Assembly (NCBI RefSeq): GCF_024679245.1
Contig: NC_090191.1
Span: 41,393,024 to 41,457,023 of the forward strand
Reading direction: 5' to 3'
Source: Pseudorasbora parva
Lineage: Eukaryota > Chordata > Actinopteri > Cypriniformes > Gobionidae
DNA length: 64,000 bases
Translations under genes and position numbers: made by a program
The notes under the pieces: generated by a model
Told to the model about the DNA's origin: nothing
Seen by the model: the letters and a program-made list of their open reading frames with translations, nothing else
Database searches by the model: none
Shown: piece after piece, positions 12,901-26,473 of the stretch
Layout: each line of letters opens with the position of its first letter
Position numbering within the stretch: position 1 is the stretch's first letter

Positions 12901-15900
12901 ATTTTCTGTCCAATCAAATGCTCTCTAGAGTCCTAAGCCTCGCCCCTTCCTTATAAACAGATGCTGAAGCTGCAGCTGAAATCTGTCACTTGTTCATACA
13001 TTTACTATTTTCTACATGGCTCATAGTGCACTATATAGGGGACAGTGCACTATATAGGGGATAGGGAACGATCGGATGGTGCACTATATAGGGGATAGGG
13101 AAAGATCAGACAGTGCACTATATAGGGGATGGGGAGCAGTTGGATGGTGCACTATATAGGGGATAGGGAACGATCGGACAGTGCGCTATATAGGGGATAG
13201 GGAACGATCAGACAGTGCACTATATAGGGGATGGGGAGCAGTTGGATGGTGCACTATATAGGGGATAGGGAACGATCGGACAGTGCGCTATATAAGGGAT
13301 AGGGAACGATCAGACGGTGCGCTATATAGGGGATAGGGAACGATCGGACAGTGCGCTATATAGGGGATAGGGAACGATCTGACAGTGCACTATATAGGGG
13401 ATAGGGAACGATCAGACAGTGCACTATATAGGGGATGGGGAGCAGTTGGATGGTGCACTATATAGGGGATAGGGAATGATCGGACAGTGCGCTATATAAG
13501 GGATAGGGAACGATCAGACGGTGCGCTATATAGGGGATAGGGAACGATCGGACAGTGCGCTATATAGGGGATAGGGAACGATCTGACAGTGCACTATATA
13601 GGGGATAGGGAACGATCAGACAGTGCACTATATAGGGGATAGGGAACAATATATGGGGGATGGGGAACGATCGGACGGTGCGCTATGTAGGGGATGGGGA
13701 ACGATCGGACGGTGCGCTATATGGGGGATGGGGAACGATCAGACGGTGGGCTATATGGGGGATGGGGACCGATCGGACGGTGCGCTATATAAGGGATAGG
13801 GAACGATCAGACGGTGCACTATATAGGGGATAGGGAACGATCAGACGGTGCGCTATATAGGGGATAGGGAACGATCAGACGGTGCGCTATATAGGGGATA
13901 GGGAACGATCGGACAGTGCGCTATATAGGGGATAGGGAACGATCAGACGGTGCGCTATATAGGGGATAGGGAACGATCGGACAGTGCGCTATATAGGGGA
14001 TAGGGAACGATCTGACAGTGCACTATATAGGGGATAGGGAACGATCAGACAGTGCACTATATAGGGGATAGGGAACAATATATGGGGGATGGGGAACGAT
14101 CGGACGGTGCGCTATGTAGGGGATGGGGAACGATCGGACGGTGCGCTATATGGGGGATGGGGAACGATCGGACGGTGGGCTATATGGGGGATGGGGACCG
14201 ATCGGACGGTGCGCTATATGGGGGATGGGGACCGATCGGACGGTGCGCTATATGGGGGATGGGGAACGATCGGACGGTGCGCTATATGGGGGATGGGGAG
14301 CGATCGGACGGTGCGCTATATGGGGGATGGGGAACGATCGGACGGTGCGCTATATGGGGGATGGGGAACGATCGGACGGTGCGCTATATGGGGGATGGGG
14401 AACGATCGGACGGTGCGCTATATGGGGGATGGGGAACGATCGGACGGTGCGCTATATGGGGGATGGGGAACGATCGGACGGTGCGCTATATGGGGGATGG
14501 GGAACGATCGGACGGTGCGCTATATAGGTCTAGTGCTTCATTGTTAAATTTCCAATAAACAAACATATAATATTATTAGTACCTGCACTTAGTAACTAAA
14601 CAATGCTAAACAATATTTATTTTATTATTAAATTAACTTTGATTCATTTTCCTCCTGGTGCCACTGCTCTCAATTGTTCATCTGGAGCCCTACGATTGCA
14701 GATTTAGTTTGAGTCTTCTGTTTCCTTTCTGTGTTTGCAGAGTTTGAGTTCAGCAGTGGTGCAGGTCTACGGAGCCGACAGGAACTCGTCCTGGGTGAAG
14801 AGGTGCTGTGGCGTGGCCTGTCTGGTAAAGGACAGCCCTCAGCGATCTTACTTTATCAGGGTGTTTGATATTAAAGTAAGTCAGCAGATGCTCCAGGGGG
14901 GTTTTTATGATTCCTTATGTATCATCTTGCCCTTAGCATTAAAGGACAACTCTGGTGAGAAATGACCCTAGGGGTGATTAACAGATGGTTACCGAGTAGA
15001 TCGTTCTCTGGGATGCGTTTTCATGAATATCGAATGTAAAGAGTTTTATTTCTAAAAACAGATTAGCTTATAATGCCAGTATATGGGGCATATGATAAGT
15101 CAAATTAAATCTCTAGTTAATACCACTAACAAGGCTCAAAATAGCCTCACACTAACACGGCAGCATAATGAGGGTCCCTACATGCAAACCGAAGCATTGA
15201 GATCTTTGTAAGAGTACAAACAGTTTAATAAGAAGATACTTTATAAAGACAGTACATTACGTGTTTACGGACAGGAGCCATCTTGGAAAACAGTCTCGAC
15301 GAGTCGATCCACGAGTGCTGTGCTAAGTGATGAACTGTGATTTTGAGTCTCTTATGGTCCGTTGTTTCCGAAAGAAAGCACTGAATGCAGCAGAGAAAAT
15401 AAATCAATACAAATAAAAATGTCCGTGTAATTAGATTTCACAAACTTGATTCCTATCGTTTGTACTCTTACAAAGTTCTCAATGCTTCGGTTTGCATGTA
15501 GGGACCCTCATTATGCTGCCGTGTTAGTGTGAGGCTATTTTGAGCCTTGTTAGTGGTATTAACTAGCGGTTTAATTTTACTTATTACACGGCTCTGTGAA
15601 ATACTTGATTCTGATTGGTCAATCACGCATTCCAGCGGTATGTTATTTCCAGATAACCGCCGCTCATCCGGGTACTGCGAGTTATCTTGACCGGTTCTAC
15701 TTCTGTGCTTAACGCTGGCGCCATCTTGTGGCTTAAACAGCCGTGGGCTACAATGGAAGACTTCACGGCGGGTTTCCTTTATAAAGTTTTAAATATGGAT
15801 ATTTTTCTTACACAAACGCATCGATTGGAATCAGAAGGCTCTATTAACCCATCGGAGTCGTGTGGAGCACGTTATTTGACGGACAGCTGCATTTTTTATG

Positions 15901-18900
15901 GACTTCAAACGCAACTACAACTACTGCTGGGATTAACGTTAGCCTGGACTTTTTAAACATAACTCTGATTGTATTTGTCTGAAAGAAGAATGTCATAAAC
16001 ACCTATAATGACCTGAGGGTGAGTAAATCATAGGCTTGGTTTCATTTTTGGGTGAACTAACCCTTTCAGCATTCATTTCAACATTTAGCAGCAATAGATA
16101 AAGGCTTAAAGCAGGTTGGAACTGTTTTTCTTCGCGGAAGCTTTGCGTAAGAGCGAATAAAATATTTAATCTCAAGACAATATTTTGTCTAATTAATTTG
16201 AGACTAGTAGCCGTGTAATAAGCGGGATAATGTCCACCCAGCCGGTTGTTATCGCAGAATAAACCCCTTCAGAGTGATGTAAGACCTGATCCTGATCACT
16301 GTCGGGGTTTATTCTGCGATAACAACCGGCTAGGTGGACATTATCCCTTACTTATTATACGCCCCATATACTAGCGTTATAAGCTAATCTGTTTTTAGAG
16401 ATAAAACTCTTTACATTCATGATTTTCATGAAAACGCATCCCAGAGAACGATCTACTCGGTAACCATCTGTTAATTACCCCTAGGGTCATTTCTCACCGG
16501 AGTTGTCCTTTAACTCAAAATTATTTCTTATTCTTCTTTCACAGGATGGAAAAATCTTGTTTGATCAAGAGCTCTACAACAACTTTTCAATAAGCAGCTC
16601 CAGGTCTTACTTTATCACATTCGCTGGAGACGTAAGTGCTCAGATCTTGTGCCTACATGCCCTTTGCGTGTGTGTGTCTGTGTGTTTGTGTCTATTCTGT
16701 ACACTTTTTCAGCTCAGCAAACAGAAGGTATGTGTCACTGATAAAGCTGAAGTCAGTGTGAAACTGAAATTGACTCGATTTGCTTTGTTCATAAACATCT
16801 TTTATCTTAGTGCATGATCTCATCCGTCCACAAAACAAATGGTCTTAGTCCTTTATTAAATTAAAATGCTTGAGATAACTTTGAATTGCTACCTCCAAAC
16901 TCCGCTCAGACCTTCACACTGTTCTGACTTGCGTTGCTATATTTTTTCAAAACTTACGACTTATTAGCATTTTCATTTTTAGGAAACCAAAATGCTAAAT
17001 CATGTTAGTAATGTGTTAAATCATGCTAGCAAAATGTTGAATCATTGGCAATATGTTATATGCTAGCAACGTGTTAAATCATGCTCTGAATCTGTGTTTT
17101 GGTTGATGTCTGCTGTTTCACCAGAGTGTATATAAAGCATCTTTAATGTGTTCGTCCTCAGGCGTGCCAGATTGGCCTCAATTTTGCCAATGAGGAGGAA
17201 GCCAAGCGCTTCAGGTCTGCAGCTAATGATCTTCTGGGAAGACGAGGGAGGAAAACCGGTAAATACTACAACGCCACAGCGTCTGTCTCTCTCCTTCACT
17301 TGTGTCCCTCTGCTGGAAAAAGCATTATCTTCTGGTTTTCTTCTGCTGTGATTCAATCATTCCCCCCTTTGTCTGCTTCTATCACTCTTTCTGTAACGCT
17401 AAATGCCACGCTCCCAGTTTTTTTTCTTCCTAACTAAAGCTACTCAAGCAGTTTGCGTGTTTCCTCGTGGCTGTTTCTGCTGCGTCCTGCTCTTTGATGT
17501 CTGGGGGACACACAGGGGTCTGTTCGTGTCGGTCTGCTTCTCATTAGTCTTCTCTTTAACCACTTCCCGTGTGTGTGTGTGTGTGTGTGTGTTGACTGAC
17601 TCAGCAACTTCTGCCGGGACAAGGAGAGGATTGTGCATTTTAGGCTTTTCCGACAAACTAATATTAAATCTCTCTCTGAGTGCGATCTTGCTTGCACCAC
17701 TAAATCTCACCGTCTTGTTCTATTCTACATTTTTTAAAGTCATGCAGTGGTGAATTTAGTAATAACAGTTATCTTAATTTTGTCTTGCAGAAAAAAGACG
17801 TGACCCACCTAATGGTAGGTTGTTTACTGATAAATTGCATGAACGTTAATTCTGTCTAGACTGAACTTAACAATGGACTGACGAGGTTCACCAGTTCAAA
17901 TGTTTTTATGTCTGCAGATTTTTGTGCTAGTTCATGAACATGAATAATTAGATTGAATTATGCAAAGAAATGTCCAGGTCATATTTCGCCCCAAATTCAA
18001 AAAGGAAAAAAAATAGGAAATTATATTTTGCTGAAAGAAAGTGTTTTTTGGACCATAACAATTTTGTCATTGGCAATGATTAGCTCTCTCCTCTTCATCA
18101 TAATTGGACACGCCCCTACCTCTGATTGGCTCACTCCCCTCCCCCATTATGAGTAGACACGCCCCCCTACTGCTATTTGGCTCTTGCAATCCCTCAATTG
18201 AGTAGACACGCCTCCTACTGCTAATTGGCCCATGCTCTCCCCAATTGAGTAGACACGCCCCCTACTGCTAATTGGCTCACGCGCTCCCCCAATTGAGTAG
18301 ACACACACCCTACTGCTAATTGGCTCACGCTCTCCTCCAATTGAGTAGGCACGCCCCCTACTGCTAATTGGCTCACGCTCTCCTCCAATTGAGTAGACAC
18401 GCCCCCTACTGCTAATTGGCTCACGCTTTCCTCCAATTGAGTAGACACGCCCCCTACTGCTAATTGGCTCACGCTCTCCCCCAATTGAGTAGACACGCAC
18501 CCTACTGCTAATTGGCTCACGCTCTCCTCCAATTGAGTAGGCACGCCCCCTACTGCTAATTGGCTCACGCTCTCCTCCAATTGAGTAGACACGCCCCCTA
18601 CTGCTAATTGGCTCACGCGCTCCTCCAATTGAGTAGACACGCCCCCTACTGCTAATTGGCTCACGCTCTCCTCCAATTGAGTAGACACGCCCCCTACTGC
18701 TAATTGGCACTCTCCCCCAATTGAGTAGACACGCCCCCTACTGCTAATTGGCTCATGCACTCCCCCAATTGAGTAGACACGCCCCCTACTGCTAATTGGC
18801 TCACGCTTTCCCCCAATTGAGTAGACACACCCCCTACTGCTAATTGGCTCTCTCTCCCCCAATTGAGTAGACGCGCCCCCTACTGCTAATTGGCTCACGC

Positions 18901-21900
18901 TTTCCTCCAAATGAGTAGACACGCCCCCTATTGCTAATTGGCCCACGCACTCCCCATTTGAGTAGACCCGCCCCCTATTGCTAATTGGCTCACACTCTCC
19001 CTCAATTGAGTAGACGCCCCCTACTGCTAATTGGATCTCTTTCCCCGAATTGAGCTGATTGGCTACAAGTGTGTTGTGCCATTCCAATCCACTTTCAGCA
19101 GCGTTTCTCAGAAACTGTGTACTGCACCTTTAAATACACACAAGCAAACACTTATAATTCCCAAGCACACATGCAACCCCCGTCATGTTATGCCATAACG
19201 TGATCTTCACAGAAGTGATGGTCTTTTCATCTCATGACCCTCAGGGGCTTTCAACTACCCTACCCAACTTACGCATGTTAACAGTTCATTTACGCTTTAC
19301 TATCCACCCTGAGGCAGAAATCCAGCTATACTGGAAAATCTGGCAGCTTTGTCACTACCCTCATATATATATTGAGCAGTGCTGATGTTTTGACGTAGTG
19401 TAACAATGAAATGAGGTTTATGAGATGGGTTAGGTTTGGTTTTTTCAATGAAACTGGACTATTTTAGGTGTGTGAAGGACAGCTAGAGTTCCCAAGGTGG
19501 GTTTTTGAAAGGCTATGTAGGTGATTCATATGTACTCCGGGCTTAAGTGTCACTTAATCCTTCAGAAATCATTATAATATGTTATTTACTGCTCAAGAAA
19601 ATTGTTGTATCATTATTATTATTAATATCAATGTTGAAGCTTTTGGAAAGCGGGGTATAGTACCATTTAAATGTTTGGAGTAAGAAAGACACCAAACCTG
19701 TTTAAAAAACAAATACTTTTTTGCCACACTGTATGTTGTTATTTATATATATATATACTTAAATAATGTTAGAAACATGCTAAATAAAGCTAGCAATCTT
19801 ATTAGAAAAATAATAAGTTATTTATTAATTATAACATAATATAATTAGTCTAGCAAACATGTTAATCATGTTAGAAACATGTTAAATAATGTTAGCAAAC
19901 ATATTAATCATGTTAAATCATGCTACCGAACATGTTAATCCTGCTAGCAATGTGCCATCCATCCATCCAGCAAACATTACTTTTACTAGCATTCAAATAT
20001 TTGGAGAAGGTAAGACCCCAAGCTTGAATAAAAAAAATTAAGCAAGAATGCATTAAATTGACCAAAAGCCTCAGTAAAGGCTTGTATTTTGTTATAAAAA
20101 AAATTCACACTTTATATTCATCAAAGAATCCTGAAAAATACATTTCAAAATATTAAGCAGCAAAAAACTGCCAACATTGTTAATAATAATTGCGCATCAA
20201 TAATAAACGTGACACTGAAGACTGGAGTAATGGCTGTTACACATTCAGCTTTACATCACAGGAATAAATAGATTTCACCAAATTACGGCACTATTGATCA
20301 AATAAATTCAGCCTCGGTGAGAATAATAAAACAACCTTCTGACTATAAGTGTGTGTGCATATCAGCAGTGACCTCTGACCTCTGTTTGATGTCTATGGAT
20401 GAGCAACTACACACATCAGTCTTGTAGTAGAGCTGGTTTTATGAATGTACCTAGTTTGACCTAGTTGGATGTTTTGACAACAGCAGGGTCTGATATTTCG
20501 AGTATTCACCTAGTATTGAGCACCCTGTGACTGCGTGGAGGGGCTTTTGTTGTTGTTTCTCAGTTGAAGCGTGTCCTCGAGGACCCAGGAGATTTGCCAC
20601 AGCTTATATCTGGCTTTAACTGTTATGTAAAATCCAGCGGTCGTGTATAATTTGCTGGGATTAAAAGAGGGTGGGGCTTTACGGCATTCTAAAGCTGGCA
20701 GAGAGAAGCGAGAGCGGGCAGACCTGCGCTTCGTGTTCAGAGATGATGTTCTGCACTACTTTTTTGTCAGCGCCGACGGATGAGAAAGTAGACGGGGCTT
20801 CAGATTTGGGAGGTTGCCTTGCTCCCCTTCAATGCCTCGTTCTCCCGCAGGACGAGCTTTACGGGCCGTTTACGAACCCCGCGGCTAACCTGCGTCACAG
20901 TGAGCGCACCTGTGTGGTGATGGGCAAAATCCTCCTGAATGTGGGCTTAGGCGGCGGAGACATTAGCGGGCGCTTTAGCCCGTCGTTTTTACTCTCGCCT
21001 GCGTATCGTGTCCAGCGTGAGGAGGAAGGTAGGTTGCGACCTAAAGATGGAAAGAAGCTTTATTGGGTGGTATAAGTCTTAAAGGGTTAGTTCACCCAAA
21101 AATGAAATTTATGTCATTAACTCCTCCCCCTAATGTCGTTCCACACCCGTGAGACCTCCGTTCATCTTCACACACAGTTTAAGATATTTTATATTTAGTC
21201 TGAGAGCGTATGCAAGTGTATGCACACTATACTGTCCATGTCCAGAAAGGGAATAAAAACATCATCACAGTAGTCCATATGAGACATCAGTGGGTTATTC
21301 ATGATTCGGATCGCCAATGTCACGTGACTTCAGCAGTTTGACACGCAATCTGAATCATGAATCAATACGCTGATTCATAACCGTTTGAATCTTTATTTGA
21401 GGATTGAAAACAAACCCAGAAGAGAAGCCAATGCTGAATAAAGTCGTAGTTTTTGTTATTTTTGGACCCAAATGTATTTTGGATGCTTCAAGAGACTCTA
21501 ATTAACCCACTGATGTCTCATATGGACTACTGTGATGATGTTTTTATTCCCTTTCTGGACATGGACAGTATAGTGTGCATACACTTGCATACGCTCTCAG
21601 ACTAAATATAAAATATCTTAAACTGTGTGTGAAGATGAACGGTCTTACGGGTGTGGAACGACATTAGGGGGAGTCGTTATTGACTGAATTTTCATTTTTG
21701 CGTGAACTAATCCTTAAATGTTCAGTGCATTCAACCGGTTTACCGTCCTCCCCTATTTTAGAGTGTAGATGTAAACTTTAATGCTTGGTCTTTTTATTTA
21801 AAAGAAGATTTTTGCGTGGAAATCAAAGCTAGGCTCTTAACTGTCATCCCCCCTTTTATGAGAATAGACGTGAAAATGCTCTATCCAAACTTACACGGCT

Positions 21901-22706
21901 GTAATTCATGAATGCTTTGGAATATAGACTTAAGTTTGGTCTTGTTTTAAAGAAAAGGTGAAAAGTGGAAGCATTTAAAAATATGAAAGTGGTAAAGAGT
22001 TATGGAAGTTTAAATTTACTTTAAAAAAAAGTTTTTTTTATTATAAAATATTTATTTTACAAAAACATGTACTTAGAAATCAAAGCCTAACCAAGTAAAC
22101 CAATGTTCCGAATTTGAAATTGATATCACAAAAATGTATAAATGCTGTACCAGAAACAGCCACCGGGAGTCATCCACATTCCATTGATCGTGTTTTTATT
22201 AAAATGCATTTTCCTGTAAATTTCTGTCCAAATATCACTTCCATCATAAAACAGTCACCAAACATGGAACCTTAAGACTCTGACTTTTCCGATGATACGT
22301 GTTTTGTAAAGATATTTTTCTTGATATAAAGTAGTTATATACATTTTGCAATATGAAACATGACACCGCCCACTAGGGGGAGGAGCTTGCTAGAAGAATT
22401 TAGAGGACAGTTTCCATGGTAACGCAACATCTGATTTCAAAATGGTTTTCACAGGATGATTTGAGTTTGTTAGCGTTCGAATGATACCTAATTCATGATA
22501 ATTACTAAACTATATGGTACGAAAAAAAGGGGATCAAAAAAAAGAGCGCCAGCCATCCCGCCAGTGGGACGGTGACAGTTAAACTAAAGTTGTGTCCTGT
22601 AATAGGATTTAAAGTATATTTACCATTGTAACGCAATGTTCAATTAGATTTTTTTGAGTGTTTACACTTGAAAATGTTGCCTGGACACTTAACAGGCTAT
22701 AAAAGA

Positions 22707-22762
<56 letters not shown>

Positions 22763-24078
22763 AAAAAAATGTTTCATCTCATCAGTGAGTGCATAATTAA
22801 AAATAAAAATGATTGTGACTGTTTCAGGACCTTCAGGACAATCAGGACTTTCACTTCCGATGGCGACGGTGGACATAAAGAACCCCGAGATAAGCACCCA
22901 GCGTTATCAGAACAACACTCAGATGAACAACGCCAACATTACCAGCAACTTCAAATGGAAAGACAAAGCCAAAGGCAAAAACAACAAGAAGAAGAAAATA
23001 TCAAAAAATGAAATCGGCACACCGAGCAATTTTCGGTGAGTTGTCTGTGTGAATGAATGATTTTGTTAAACACACACACATAAACACACACACGGCTCGC
23101 AGTGTTTTCAGCCTCTGCATGTACTTCGTCTCCAGAGTCACTTCATGAGCATTTTACCGCTTCATTTGAGAAAAACTATCGTCATATTAACACAAACTCA
23201 ACCCGTCAAAATAAAAGTTAAGGTTAACGTTAAGAAATTGAGGCTGAGAAATATATTAATGTTGTACAGTAGAACTTGGCTACGTCTCAATCTAGTAATA
23301 ATACTAACTTGATAATAATAAATGATCATTACAACTTTATTTTTTAAGCATTCATTAAATGTGTTTTCTTCTATGTTTTAATTTTAGCAGTAAAGCTCTT
23401 GTGCAGCTCTTTGTTTGACAATGGAAAGTTGAAATTAAATTAATGTTTTTTTAATTCATTTGATTGCCAGAAAAAAATCATAATTTCTGAAGAAGAAAAA
23501 AACATTTTATAGAAATGGAAAAAAAAAAACATTTTTTTTATATAATTCTTAGAATAAAAATAATTCTTAAAATAAATAATAAAAAAGAAAAAAATTATAC
23601 ATTTATGTTTTTATAAATAAAGTTGTTTAGACATGCTTTTTGATTATTACAATTTAATCAAACCATTGAAATGGAATCCAGAAAACTGAATTTGGTAAAA
23701 ATAACAGAATTTGAGAAAAAACATAACTTATACAAATTAACAGCAATTAATTAAGTTTAAAAAAAGTTTTTATAAGTTTCATGATTTCAATTGATTAGAC
23801 ATGCTTTTTGACTATTAACATTTTATTTCAAAAAAATTCAAAAAAATAAAAATAAACAAGCAATACAGAAAAATTAATACAGAAAAAAAACTGAATTAAA
23901 ATAACACGTATTTCATAGGGCCCTAAACATGTAATTTTTTTTTATGTTATTTATTTAAAGTTTAACAAAAAATACATGTTTAGGGCCCTATTAATTTTAT
24001 TTCTGTGTTATTTTTTTCTTATATTTAATTTTTTCTAAAATGCGTTTCATCCATTTCAGTTTTTCTGGATTCTGTTGA

Positions 24079-24117
<39 letters not shown>

Positions 24118-26403
24118 TGTTTGGACTCCAGTTCAATCAAAAAGCATGCCTAATTAATTAAAATCGAGACGCATACAATTTACCAGCAATTTATTACAAG
24201 TTTAAATTTGATGATTCAGTTAATTAGGCATGCTTTTTGATTTACTACAATTTTATTTAACCATTAAAATGGAGTCAAATGTTTTAGTTTTTTTTGTTGT
24301 TAAACTGAATTTGGAAAAACATCTAATGTAATTCGAGGGGAAAATGCTTTGATAGGGCCCTAGAAGGGATTAAAAGTGGACAAGATCAAAATGTTTTTTA
24401 ATCTTAATAGCAGGTGTAAACGGGGCCCATGTTGTGATGGGAAGTGGAATCGGATGGACACTTGTTTTTAATCTCATGTAATATATCCCAGACATGATAA
24501 TCTGTCCTGTGTATTCCAGGAATCATGTTAAAGAGGGATGAGACTTCCGTAACCATAACCATGTTTATGTTTGATGATGATGTTTTTTAATCTCCGGTTA
24601 ATGCGTGTCTTTTTTTTTCCAGGCACATTGGGCATGTAGGATGGGATCCCAACACAGGCTTTGATGTGAGTATTTCCACCACTGCATGTTTGCATTTAAT
24701 GCGACGCGTGTAAAGCCGTGATGCATTCGTGTCATCTTAAGATGCAGTTTTTTACCCGATTTCATCACGGATCAGAGCTCATGGCGGGATATGATTCACA
24801 AATGCAAGTCACTTCTTATACAATGTGATTGCAGGGGGTGTGTCTTCATAATCCAAAGCAATCATTCTCCCAAAAATCAAGGATCATATTTCAGTGTGTT
24901 TTAGATCTGTGTGCTCTAGTTTTTAATTTGAACTCCCCTGAATGAGAGCTTACATAAAGGGGATTTATTCAGGGTTGTGGTGTGATTGGTGGACTCTCAG
25001 CAGCAGCGCAGGGAAGTTTTTCATTATCAGAGGAAAGAATTATTAACATTAAACGGCACATTCGCTTAAATATTGTGGCCCCTCAGGGGTACATGGACTC
25101 TTAATGTCTGAATCACATTGTGTTAAATAACACATGAGCATACTGAGTCATATTTATTTTAAAGGGGACATATTATGAATGTAATATAAAAGATGATGTA
25201 ATGTGTGTGTGTGTGTGTGTGGTTTCAGCTCAAAATGCCCCGCAGATAATTTATTATAGCTTGTCAAATTTGCCCCTATTTGGGTGTGAGCAAAAACACA
25301 CTGTTTTTGTGTGTGTCCCTTTAAATGCAAATGAGCTGCTGCTTTTCCCTTTCCAAAAGGGGGCGGATCCTTTACACAAGCTTCAGATACTCCCTCAACA
25401 ACAAAACAGGCTAATCTCACTCAGCCAAAATATCAGAAATAACCAATTTTGGAGCAGCCGCACATGTTCGAACCGCAATCAGACACGGATAAGAGACTCA
25501 GGAAGAGGTCAACACTTGACGTTTCTGAATGGTTCGCGGATACATTTATGTAAAGACTAGCATGTCCCATCATGTTAGTACGGTGGCCCAGTAGTGCAGC
25601 CGTACTAAATCAAACCACAACACAACGGAAATGCTCCCGACCACGAGGGGGCTCTCGAAGTGTAATAAAGTTAGTTTCTCTCTCCATTGCTCTATAGATT
25701 GGCCAGTCTTACAAAGATATAAACACTACGATCAGTTTTAAGTGTGTAACCATTGTATAACGACATGAAATATCAACTCAAAATCACCTACAGGCATTAC
25801 AGCTGCATATTTATACTCCTGAAGATTTTTACTCGCGATCACGGCGCTAGGGAGCGTCTGCCAATTCCACCTAGTGGTTGAAACGTATAATTTTATGAAT
25901 TAAAATTACTTTTTTATTTTTGTTTAAATGTTCAAATGCCAATGTTTTGCATTAGTCAGTTTTTTAGAATACAAACAAACAGCAACAGTCCCAAATGTAG
26001 CTCTGACTGTCTGACTAGTCACAGTCATATGATAATAAAATAAAATCTATGAAAGATTGAAAATTATTGATGGGGATTATTTAAAAAAAGTATTGGGTGG
26101 ATTTTTACCATTATAGGCTGGTTTACACAAATCTGTGTTCAAACACATAAAATTGAATTTTGCAGAATAGGTCCCCATTAATAGAAGTTTGCACAAGCAC
26201 ATTTTTCAAGCAACTTTTCACAAAAAGTGAATTTTAGTGAAGCTGTACTGTTCAAAATGAAGACTGGTTACTAGAATACCTCCACACAAAAAAAAGTTTT
26301 AGGGATACACTGATATGAAAGCTTTGGTCGATATAATTATTTATTCTAATTCTTTATTTTTGATAGCTGATAAACGATATATTAGCCAATTAAATCTAAA
26401 TCC

Positions 26404-26473
<70 letters not shown>

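Noticed and set aside
13028..14527. CRISPR-like regular direct repeats
   Set aside because: Units are contiguous with no unique spacers, and the genome is eukaryotic.
14052..14558. Open reading frames of 134-168 codons
   Set aside because: They are readings of the 34-bp minisatellite; identical peptides appear in all three frames, and no gene structure is present.
18147..19087. Minus-strand frames of 187 and 288 codons
   Set aside because: They follow from the 48-bp period of a tandem repeat being divisible by three; the peptide is a pure 16-residue repeat.
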